This document shows positions 1 through 5,409 of a stretch of DNA of 5,409 bases, one piece after another. A program made the translations under genes and the position numbers. Numbering within the stretch: position 1 is the stretch's first letter; every line of letters begins with the position of its first letter. The notes below the pieces were generated by a model that made no database searches, had not been told where the DNA came from, and was given only the letters and a program-made list of their open reading frames with translations. The stretch comes from CAYUTA01 sp964447605 (GTDB lineage: Bacteria > Bacillota > Clostridia > Christensenellales > CAG-138): positions 1 through 5,409 of the forward strand of contig CAYUTA010000102.1 in assembly GCA_964447605.1 (NCBI GenBank), written 5' to 3'.

Positions 1-572
1 GCATTGAGCGAAACGGCGTTTTGATGGCGGCGCAGCATCTCCATTTCACTGCGCCGGTCCGGATAACCCATTGAAAGGCGGACCATAAAACGGTCCAGCT
101 GCGATTCGGGCAGCGGCTGCGTGCCGGAAGACCCCGCAGGATTCTGCGTTGCAATAACCAGATAGGGCTTGGGCATGGGATGCGTAACGCCATCCACCGT
201 AATGCTGCCCTCTTCCATAACCTCGAGCAGGGCGGATTGCGTCTTGCTCGAGGCGCGGTTAATCTCATCCGCCAGGAAAAGATTGCATATGGCCGCGCCC
301 GGCACGTATACGCCTGCGCCGCCGCCGGTTTGCAGCATGGTATAGCCCGTAATATCGGAGGGCATGACGTCCGGCGTAAACTGCATGCGCTTGTAGGAAA
401 GATCCATGGCCCTGGAAAACGCCAGCGCCATGGTGGTCTTGCCCACGCCCGGCACATCCTCAAGCAGCACATGGCCCTCGGCCAGCATGGCCATCAGAAT
501 CCTGCCGATAATAGCGTCCTTTCCCACAACGACCTTCCGTACCTGATTGATGATTTCCTGTACCTGTTGCAT
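1..572 (-). CDS. MoxR-family AAA+ ATPase, N-terminal 190 residues (gene continues beyond left edge)
   Basis: The visible part reads MQQVQEIINQVRKVVVGKDA at the N-terminus and stays open to position 1. Seen in sequence: Walker A PGVGKTT at residues 41-47; the MoxR signature FTPDVMPSDITG at 65-76; Walker B LFLADEINRA at 98-107; sensor-1 ATQNP at 141-145; and PLPESQLDRF at 153-162. MoxR ATPases are usually a little over 300 residues, so the C-terminal lid domain lies outside the window. Known of the family: these are cytosolic chaperone-like ATPases, often encoded beside DUF58 and von Willebrand factor A proteins, and thought to help assemble or activate protein complexes. No such partner is visible here; any would lie to the left. 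The ATG at 572 is chosen because an AAGGTGG ribosome site precedes it by about 5 bases and an in-frame TAG lies seven codons upstream. The family call is firm; the substrate is unknown. Confidence 0.95.
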   Translation of the reverse strand, partial: MQQVQEIINQVRKVVVGKDAIIGRILMAMLAEGHVLLEDVPGVGKTTMALAFSRAMDLSYKRMQFTPDVMPSDITGYTMLQTGGGAGVYVPGAAICNLFLADEINRASSKTQSALLEVMEEGSITVDGVTHPMPKPYLVIATQNPAGSSGTQPLPESQLDRFMVRLSMGYPDRRSEMEMLRRHQNAVSLN

Positions 573-577
573 CCAAC

Positions 578-584
578 CCACCTT
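578..584 (-). promoter_or_regulatory. Ribosome binding site of the MoxR-family gene
   Basis: On the minus strand AAGGTGG lies 5 bases before the ATG at 572. It supports this start over the in-frame GTG at 563-581 scale upstream (GTG GGT TGG ATG), because that GTG sits inside the ribosome site itself. Confidence 0.8.
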
Positions 585-677
585 GTTCCGCTATGGAAGG
601 AGCATCGATGAAGGCGCGTTAAAACGGCGCCCTGCCGCGGCATGCGGTCCCTTCCGAAAGCGGCCTCCTGTCAGAAC

Positions 678-693
678 ATACTCTATATAGTAT
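678..693. repeat. Inverted repeat overlapping the MoxR-gene -10 region
   Basis: The sequence ATACTCTATATAGTAT has 5-base perfect arms (ATACT/AGTAT) around an AT-rich centre that is itself nearly symmetric. It overlaps the -10 and the likely transcription start of the minus-strand gene, where a repressor could bind. Short AT-rich symmetry can also arise by chance, and part of it is the -10 box itself, so an operator role is only a suggestion. Confidence 0.3.
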
Positions 694-697
694 AACA
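689..697 (-). promoter_or_regulatory. Extended -10 promoter for the MoxR-family gene
   Basis: The minus strand reads TGTTATACT, a TGn-extended -10 with a 5/6 match to TATAAT. No good -35 is seen at 16-18 bases upstream, which is common for extended -10 promoters. Initiation would fall near 682 and give a leader of about 110 bases before the ATG at 572. A second, weaker candidate lies further upstream: TTGAAG (750-755) and TAATAT (728-733) with a 16-base spacer. These are pattern matches only. Confidence 0.5.
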
Positions 698-879
698 GAT
701 CGAGTCTAGCTTAGGCCAGTGACATGAATATTACAAAAATGTATCTTATCTTCAACATATCGGCCCTTTCGAAGGAAAGCGGAACTCCTCGCGCCCGCAT
801 ACCGTTCATAATTTATGTATGCGCATGCTGAAAAAACATCCTTCCCAAACGCGGCGCTTCCCCCTTTCGCCGGTTTTTC

Positions 880-888
880 TGCTATAAT
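880..888 (+). promoter_or_regulatory. Extended -10 promoter for the GNAT acetyltransferase gene
   Basis: The plus strand reads TGCTATAAT, a perfect TGn-extended consensus -10. The hexamer 17 bases upstream is C-rich and not a recognisable -35, so the promoter would rely on the extended -10. Initiation is expected near 895, giving a leader of about 40 bases before the ATG at 934. Confidence 0.7.
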
Positions 889-920
889 GAGCGGGAAACG
901 CATCGGTGTTATTGAAAGAC

Positions 921-926
921 GGGGGG
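921..926 (+). promoter_or_regulatory. Ribosome binding site of the GNAT gene
   Basis: A run of six G residues ends 7 bases before the ATG at 934. It can pair with the CCUCC anti-Shine-Dalgarno using a G-U pair. It is a variant site but is well placed. Confidence 0.55.
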
Positions 927-933
927 CGGTACG

Positions 934-1581
934 ATGGCATTTCATGTAAGACCGGAAAATGAGGCTGATTACAGGGCTGTTGAGGCGTTGACGCGCGAGG
1001 CATTTTGGAATCGTCATGCGCCCGGTTGTAACGAGCACTATCTCGTCCATATTCTCAGAAACTCCGATGCGTTCGTAAAGGAGCTTGACTTTGTTGCGGT
1101 TTGCCGCGGCAAAGTCATGGGCAACATCATGTATACCAGGGCGTTTATTCTCGGGGACGACCTGTTAAAACACCCGGTATTGAGCTTTGGCCCCGTTTCC
1201 GTTTTGCCGGAATTTCAGCGGAAGGGCGTCGGCGGCAGGCTCATTGAACATACCAAGTCCATCGCAAGGGACTTGGGTTATGCCGCCATTATCATCTATG
1301 GGGATCCCGAATTTTATAAAAGAACCGGCTTCCGGCAGGCCGAAGCATACTCCATCGGCACGTCCGCCAATACCTACGCGGCTTCGTTGCTTGCCTGCGA
1401 ATTGACGCCCGGCGCCTTGGAAGCCCATAAGGGACGTTTTTTCGAGGATGCCATTTATGAAATTGATCAAGCGGCTGCGGAGGAATTTGACGCAACATTT
1501 CCCCTCAGGGAGAAACGGACCGGCCTGCCGGGCCAGCTGCGGTTTTCCGAACTGGCTCGAATGACCAGGCCAAGATTATGA
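934..1581 (+). CDS. GNAT-family N-acetyltransferase, YhbS-like
   Basis: The 215-residue protein is complete. Seen in sequence: an N-terminal R-x-E-x-x-D-Y pattern followed by REAFWNRHAPGCNEHYLVH (residues 21-39); a core strand LSFGPVSVLPEF (83-94); the acetyl-CoA pyrophosphate loop QRKGVG at 95-100 followed by GRLIEH; and IIYGDPEFYKRTGF (120-133), typical of the YhbS type. A C-terminal part with EEFDATFPLREK (183-194) also fits that group. Known of the fold: it moves an acetyl group from acetyl-CoA to an amine on a small molecule or protein in the cytosol. The substrate cannot be read from the sequence. The start is supported by a G-rich ribosome site and a consensus extended -10 upstream. 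It is divergent from the MoxR gene and convergent with the DUF1622 gene, and appears monocistronic. Family call firm, substrate unknown. Confidence 0.93.
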   Translation: MAFHVRPENEADYRAVEALTREAFWNRHAPGCNEHYLVHILRNSDAFVKELDFVAVCRGKVMGNIMYTRAFILGDDLLKHPVLSFGPVSVLPEFQRKGVGGRLIEHTKSIARDLGYAAIIIYGDPEFYKRTGFRQAEAYSIGTSANTYAASLLACELTPGALEAHKGRFFEDAIYEIDQAAAEEFDATFPLREKRTGLPGQLRFSELARMTRPRL

Positions 1582-1715
1582 AAAGACTGCCGGTCAAAAG
1601 CGGACGGACACGGCCTCCCTCAGCCGGATGTCTGTGCGGGTCCGGGCGGAGACGCGTTTTTGCGGCGCGCCCGACGATTCCAAAGCAAGCGGGGCTAAAC
1701 GCAGAGAAAGGCGCC

Positions 1716-2144
1716 TTAACGCGACAAGTCGGCCCTCCCGCGCGATTCTTCGGCCTGCGCGGCCTCCTCCTCCGTGCATACGGCGGGCTTCTTGTTTCGT
1801 TTACGCTGCGTTTCGCGTTTATCGTCCTCAAGCCGCGCCTCCTCCTTCTTGATCCCCCACTGAATCAAAACCGCTATGGCCGCGCGCAGCAGCACCACCG
1901 CGCCGAGGATCGCCAGCTCGTCAAGCGAACGCACCACCAGCGTGCGCAGCACCTCTCCGCCGAGCTTGAACTCCAGCGCCAGGGCAATCCCCCCGGCCAG
2001 GTTGAGCCGCACATGTTCGTCGCGCTTGAGCACGCCCACGACCGCCTTTGCCGCAGATATTACCATCACAATCACGCCAATCAGCTCCATGAGCAGAATC
2101 GCGCCCTGCACCGCCTGTTCAAAAGCAGCCTGCACTATTTCCAT
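1716..2144 (-). CDS. DUF1622 family small membrane protein
   Basis: The 142-residue protein starts MEIVQAAFEQAVQG. Seen in sequence: a first hydrophobic helix at about residues 14-38 with an internal acidic residue (LLMELIGVIV); a second amphipathic or membrane segment at about 47-70 containing LALEFKLGGEVLRT; a third helix at about 76-98 (LGAVVLLRAAIAVLIQWGI); and a strongly charged C-terminal tail from about 99 to 142 rich in E, K and R. The LEFKLG-EVLRT and LLRA-LIQW pattern matches DUF1622, a widespread family of unknown function. I infer an inner-membrane protein with a cytosolic tail, the tail being longer than I would expect for the family. The ATG at 2144 is chosen because AAAGGA lies 9 bases before it and a promoter just upstream would exclude the longer frame beginning at 2270. 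It lies 138 bp downstream of the large signalling gene on the same strand but has its own promoter. Confidence 0.85.
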   Translation of the reverse strand: MEIVQAAFEQAVQGAILLMELIGVIVMVISAAKAVVGVLKRDEHVRLNLAGGIALALEFKLGGEVLRTLVVRSLDELAILGAVVLLRAAIAVLIQWGIKKEEARLEDDKRETQRKRNKKPAVCTEEEAAQAEESRGRADLSR

Positions 2145-2153
2145 AACACCCAA

Positions 2154-2159
2154 TCCTTT
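2154..2159 (-). promoter_or_regulatory. Ribosome binding site deciding the DUF1622 start
   Basis: AAAGGA on the minus strand lies 9 bases before the ATG at 2144. The frame stays open upstream to an ATG at 2270, but that start would need translation from before the promoter at 2173-2201, so the shorter protein is preferred. Confidence 0.7.
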
Positions 2160-2172
2160 GCCCCTTTTTAAA

Positions 2173-2201
2173 ATTTTACGAAAAAAATAACGATCTTGCA
2201 A
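2173..2201 (-). promoter_or_regulatory. Sigma-70/SigA-type promoter for the DUF1622 gene
   Basis: On the minus strand the -35 is TTGCAA (2196-2201), a 4/6 match to TTGACA. The -10 is TAAAAT (2173-2178), a 5/6 match to TATAAT. They are separated by an ideal 17-base AT-rich spacer containing a run of seven T. Initiation is expected near 2166, about 22 bases before the ATG and just ahead of the ribosome site. Confidence 0.7.
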
Positions 2202-2205
2202 GAAC

Positions 2206-2225
2206 TGCGGCCAACCGCCGCCGCA
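2206..2225 (-). terminator. Possible weak hairpin after the large signalling gene
   Basis: On the minus strand TGCGGC (2220-2225) and GCCGCA (2206-2211) can form a 6-bp GC-rich stem with an 8-base loop, about 58 bases after the stop codon at 2283. It is followed by AGTTCTTG rather than a clear T-run, so it is a poor intrinsic terminator. It sits just upstream of the DUF1622 -35 box. Confidence 0.25.
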
Positions 2226-2282
2226 CAAACCGGCAAAATGACACAGACTGGAAAACATCCGGGGCCCCACGCATGCGGCCTG

Positions 2283-5200
2283 TCAGATCAGCTCCTCAAA
2301 CGCTTCAACCGGCATGGGCTTTGCATACAGGTACCCCTGTATCACGTTGCAGCCGATGCTCCTGAGATAATTTGCCTGCTCAAGCGTTTCCACACCCTCC
2401 GCAATCGTACGCAGCTCGAGCCTTCTTGCCATATGTACAATGGACTCGATGATGATATTGCTGCGCCGGTCATTCTGCGTCTGTTCAAAAAAGCGCATAT
2501 CCAGCTTGATGATATCGGCCGGTACGTCTTTGAGCGTGTTGAGCGAGGAATATCCGCTGCCGAAATCGTCGATCTCAATGAGGAAGCGGCTTGCGCGCAG
2601 CTGCTTTATCATGTCGTATAACTGCTCTGAAACATCGACAAACGCGCTTTCGGTAATCTCCAGCCACAGCTTCTCCGGGCGTATCTGATAGCGCTTAGCA
2701 AGCGCCTGAACGTCCCGCGCGAACGTGGACTGAAGCAGGCTGTGGCGCGAGATGTTGACCGAGACCGGCGGAACCGATTTACCCATGTTCCGCCACTTTT
2801 GCAGCAGTTGGCACGCATGTTCAAAAATATAGGCGTCGAGCTTTGTTATAAAGCCGTTTCTCTCAAACAGCGGGATGAATCCGTTCGGCTCGAACAGGCC
2901 GAGCGTCGGATGCGCCCAGCGCACAAGCGCCTCCGCGCCGGCAAGCTCGCCGGTAACATGGTTGTACTGTGGCTGGAGGTAAATCAGGAACCGCTCCTCC
3001 TTCAGCGAGGCTTCCATATGGTTGGCAATGGTTTGCTCCCGCAGCAGGTTTTCACGCATGGATTCGTGATAGTAGGCGACAAACTGCGTTGCATCCTTAC
3101 GGATGCTGCGCTGGGCCAAAATAGCGCGGTCGATCATTCCGCCGACCGGGAGCGCGGTATCCGATACCACATAAACGCCAATATCCAACACGGCTTTAAA
3201 CGGCAGGCTGCGCGGCTCAATCCACGCGTTCAGGCGCTCGGCAACGGCCGAGCGCCCTTGCGCGGCATATGGGTACAGCGCAACGAACGTGTCCGCAAAA
3301 AGTCGGCAACAGACGCCGCCGGCCGCCTGCGTGCCGCGTCTGATTTCGTCGGCGATGCCCCGCAGCAGCCGGTCGCCCTCCGGGCGTCCGTACTGGTCGT
3401 TGATGACCTTAAAATTCTCCACGTCCGCGCACAGGAGCATATAGCTCATCGGCGGCGCGGCGGCAATGAGCCTGCCCGCCTTTTCGATGAAGGCCGTACG
3501 ATTGTAAAGCCCCGTCAAGGGATCGCGCTCGGCGCGGAACTGCAACTCCCGTTCGGCGAGAACGCCCTGGTTGACGTCGCTTATCGTCAGCATCAGCTTG
3601 GGAACCGGGCTATCCGCAAGCGACAGCGGAATGGCCTGCAGCTTAAACCAATGCGTTTCTCCCGCCGCCGTTTTCAGTTCTACCCGGGCGGAGAGCTCGC
3701 CCCGTTCACGGTTGGTTTTGGCCCGCCCGATCAGATCGGCAATCAGCTTGACCGTCTCTGGATCGGCCACCCGGTCTTCGGCGAAAATGCGCAGCAGCGG
3801 ACGCCGGTCGTAGTTGCCCGCCAGCAGCCTGCCCGCGCGCTGATCGTACAGGTATGTGCCGTTGACTAAATCCAGCGTGAAGACCACCGTATCGGTGGCG
3901 CACAGCACCTGTTCAAAGCGCGCCTCCTCCTCGCTCTGCATATGCAGATACAGATTCTGCGCGTACAGGAACTCGGTTTCCATGCGCAAAAGAACGCTTT
4001 GGACCCGCAGCCGGAGCAGCTCTAAATCGGCATTCTTGCAGATAAAGTCCAATGCGCCGGCGCGGATGGCCCGCAACTCAACGGCCTGATTCTCCTGCGC
4101 GCTCACGGCGATGACCGGGATGCGGGCGAATTCCTTTTGCTCATGCAGGTATTCAAGCACCTCGAAGCCGCTCATCTCCGGCATGTCCATGTCCAGCAAC
4201 ACCACGGCGATGCCCGAGGCAAGCCGCCGCATCTGCTCGATCCCCGCCCTGCCGCTATCCGCCAGCACAATGGTGTAATCCTGCGAAAACAGTTCTTTAC
4301 AGCGGTTGCGGCGCTCTTCAGAGCCATCCACCACCAGCAGATATCTGCGCGGGATGGCGACTGTCTGTATCGCTGGATTTATGGCCTTTGCAGCCGGCGG
4401 TTCGGCGGCGGCCGTATCGGCGCTGTACGCCCTATGCATCTGTTCGCGGTAGAACGTGTATCCATTCCTGCCATGCCGTTTTGTAAAGTACAGCGCTGCG
4501 TCCGCATTGCGGTACAGCTCGTCGAACGTCGTGCCGTCGCGCGGATACATGGCGATGCCCATGCTCAGCGACGCGCCGTATGCAAGGCCAAGGCCAACCC
4601 GCTGGTGCATCTGGGTGCACAGATGCTGCGCTTTCTTCGCGGCCAAGGTGTCGTACATCACGTTGCGCATGCAGATGGCAAACTCGTCTCCGCCGATCCT
4701 GCCCACAATGTCGTCCCTGCGCAGCAAGGCCCGCATGCTGCCGGCAAGCTCAATCAGCAGCCGGTCGCCCTCCATGTGCCCAAACGCGTCGTTGACCAAC
4801 TTGAACCCGTCGATATCGATCATGATGAACGCGTGCTTTTCCGTTGGCCGGCCGGCGTCGAGCATCTCGCCGACGCGTTTGACCAGCGTGCCGCGGTTCA
4901 GCAGGCCGGTAAGCGGGTCGTTTTCCGAACGCCGGATCATCTCAAGGCTCTCACATTTTTCATCGTTGATATCCTGGCAAAGCAGGTATGCCTTGAGGTC
5001 CTGCGAGTTGGGATACGGCAGCACCTGTACATCAATACGAATCCACTTTGAGCCCTTCCCGGCCCCCTCGTCAATATGAACCTCCAGTTCGTGCCTGTTG
5101 CGGCCCGCCTCATACTCGGCAATCAGGCTTTCGCGCAAAAATACCCTTTGAAGCTTCGCCGCATCCTCCGGGTCTGCGCACAGCCCGGCAATCGCCCCGA

Positions 5201-5409
5201 TGCGCCCGTTGAACGCAGCGGCGCTTTCGCCGTCGTCCAGGAACGAAAACAGCGTGCCCGCATTGCCCTCGCAGGCGTCGGCGGTCAGGTTATACTCGGC
5301 CATCCGGTACTTCTCGGCGGGCATATTCTCAAACGACTGCCGCCATCTTACATAGGCCATCTCCTGCTCGAGCCGCCTGGTCACATCCTCCGCCATCCCG
5401 ATGGCCGCA
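2283..5409 (-). CDS. Multidomain cyclic-di-GMP signalling protein, PAS-GGDEF-REC-PAS-GGDEF-EAL (N-terminus beyond right edge)
   Basis: Residues are numbered from the Met at 5396. The frame stays open to the window edge (codons reading A-A-I-G before that Met), there is no ribosome site there, and GMAEDVTRR resembles the end of a PAS/PAC domain, so the true start lies outside. Visible order: PAS-like about 15-145; GGDEF about 155-318 with intact GGDEF (235-239) and inhibitory-site RRDD (226-229); receiver about 351-470 with phosphoacceptor D402 (LLDMDMPEMSG), S432 and K454; PAS-like about 489-612; a second GGDEF about 622-778 whose motif is FADTF (700-704) with no inhibitory site; EAL 785-1037 with EALVRW (822-827), N881, E913, D943-D944, K964, E1000 and Q1020 all present. 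Known: GGDEF makes c-di-GMP from two GTP, and EAL hydrolyses it to pGpG. Inferred: a bifunctional enzyme, probably switched by phosphorylation and sensor input. No membrane helix is visible in this part. Confidence 0.95.
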   Translation of the reverse strand, partial: AAIGMAEDVTRRLEQEMAYVRWRQSFENMPAEKYRMAEYNLTADACEGNAGTLFSFLDDGESAAAFNGRIGAIAGLCADPEDAAKLQRVFLRESLIAEYEAGRNRHELEVHIDEGAGKGSKWIRIDVQVLPYPNSQDLKAYLLCQDINDEKCESLEMIRRSENDPLTGLLNRGTLVKRVGEMLDAGRPTEKHAFIMIDIDGFKLVNDAFGHMEGDRLLIELAGSMRALLRRDDIVGRIGGDEFAICMRNVMYDTLAAKKAQHLCTQMHQRVGLGLAYGASLSMGIAMYPRDGTTFDELYRNADAALYFTKRHGRNGYTFYREQMHRAYSADTAAAEPPAAKAINPAIQTVAIPRRYLLVVDGSEERRNRCKELFSQDYTIVLADSGRAGIEQMRRLASGIAVVLLDMDMPEMSGFEVLEYLHEQKEFARIPVIAVSAQENQAVELRAIRAGALDFICKNADLELLRLRVQSVLLRMETEFLYAQNLYLHMQSEEEARFEQVLCATDTVVFTLDLVNGTYLYDQRAGRLLAGNYDRRPLLRIFAEDRVADPETVKLIADLIGRAKTNRERGELSARVELKTAAGETHWFKLQAIPLSLADSPVPKLMLTISDVNQGVLAERELQFRAERDPLTGLYNRTAFIEKAGRLIAAAPPMSYMLLCADVENFKVINDQYGRPEGDRLLRGIADEIRRGTQAAGGVCCRLFADTFVALYPYAAQGRSAVAERLNAWIEPRSLPFKAVLDIGVYVVSDTALPVGGMIDRAILAQRSIRKDATQFVAYYHESMRENLLREQTIANHMEASLKEERFLIYLQPQYNHVTGELAGAEALVRWAHPTLGLFEPNGFIPLFERNGFITKLDAYIFEHACQLLQKWRNMGKSVPPVSVNISRHSLLQSTFARDVQALAKRYQIRPEKLWLEITESAFVDVSEQLYDMIKQLRASRFLIEIDDFGSGYSSLNTLKDVPADIIKLDMRFFEQTQNDRRSNIIIESIVHMARRLELRTIAEGVETLEQANYLRSIGCNVIQGYLYAKPMPVEAFEELI

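Larger units (their letters stand above)
573..933. other. Divergent intergenic region, 361 bp, no gene seen
   Basis: This stretch separates the divergent MoxR and GNAT genes. It holds the two extended -10 promoters listed separately, the moxR leader (573 to about 682), and an AT-rich middle. Other minor symmetry includes CATAA-T-TTATG at 807-817, flanked by CATAC (798-802) and GTATG (817-821), and a small CTTTC/GAAAG hairpin at 766-779. Open frames here lack a ribosome site or recognisable protein. I see no riboswitch-like fold, RNA gene or strong terminator. Confidence 0.6.

Noticed and set aside
180..611. Plus-strand open frame of 143 codons at the left edge
   Set aside because: It is antisense to the MoxR ATPase, whose Walker and sensor motifs are clear; the frame is His/Gly/Arg-rich and unrecognisable.
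664..686. Strong AGGAGG (minus strand, 664-669) and a three-codon ATG-TTC-TGA in the moxR leader
   Set aside because: No start codon follows the AGGAGG at a proper distance, and the mini-frame lies upstream of it with no ribosome site of its own, so neither supports a leader peptide.
706..1050. Minus-strand open frame of 114 codons across the intergenic region and GNAT start
   Set aside because: It overlaps the GNAT coding start and promoter on the opposite strand, with no ribosome site or recognisable protein.
1582..1715. Possible bidirectional terminator between the convergent GNAT and DUF1622 genes
   Set aside because: There is a 10-bp palindrome AAGGCGCCTT at 1707-1716 region and several short GC stems such as CGGC/GCCG, but none is followed by a T-run on either strand, so no terminator is called.
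1578..2171. Plus-strand open frame overlapping the GNAT stop codon (TTATGA)
   Set aside because: The ATGA overlap looks like translational coupling, but most of the frame is antisense to the DUF1622 gene, its composition is low-complexity, and no ribosome site or domain supports it.
2742..3869. Long open frame of 375 codons on the plus strand
   Set aside because: It lies wholly antisense to the large GGDEF/EAL gene, which has strong domain evidence. It has no recognisable domain and an arginine/alanine-rich composition typical of GC-rich antisense frames.
4137..5051. Open frame of 304 codons on the plus strand
   Set aside because: It is antisense to the first GGDEF and REC domains and has a His/Val/Arg-rich composition with no recognisable motif.

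Overview
The window looks like chromosomal DNA of a moderately GC-rich bacterium, probably an anaerobic Bacillota of the Clostridia type. This placement is an inference. It rests on strong Shine-Dalgarno sites, TGn-extended -10 promoters, a YhbS-like acetyltransferase, a DUF1622 membrane protein, and the style of the multidomain GGDEF/EAL protein. I see no rRNA, tRNA, CRISPR array, insertion sequence or prophage gene.

Layout: (1) 1-572, minus strand: the N-terminal 190 residues of a MoxR-family AAA+ ATPase whose gene runs off the left edge. (2) 573-933: a 361-bp divergent intergenic region. It holds an extended -10 promoter for moxR, with an inverted repeat over the -10, and an extended -10 promoter for the next gene. 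(3) 934-1581, plus strand: a complete GNAT acetyltransferase of the YhbS type. (4) 1582-1715: a short gap between converging genes with no convincing terminator. (5) 1716-2144, minus strand: a complete small DUF1622 membrane protein with a good promoter and ribosome binding site of its own. (6) 2145-2282: the DUF1622 promoter and a possible weak hairpin. (7) 2283-5409, minus strand: a very large cyclic-di-GMP signalling protein whose N-terminus lies beyond the right edge. Its visible order is PAS-like, GGDEF (intact), REC, PAS-like, GGDEF (degenerate), EAL (intact).

The four genes do not form an obvious pathway. MoxR and the GNAT protein are divergently transcribed, and the DUF1622 gene has its own promoter rather than depending on the large upstream gene. 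The most interesting object is the large protein. It combines a predicted c-di-GMP synthase domain and a predicted c-di-GMP phosphodiesterase domain with an internal receiver domain between two sensor-GGDEF modules. Direct reading does not reveal an undescribed multi-gene system. The remaining observations concern domain architecture and promoters.
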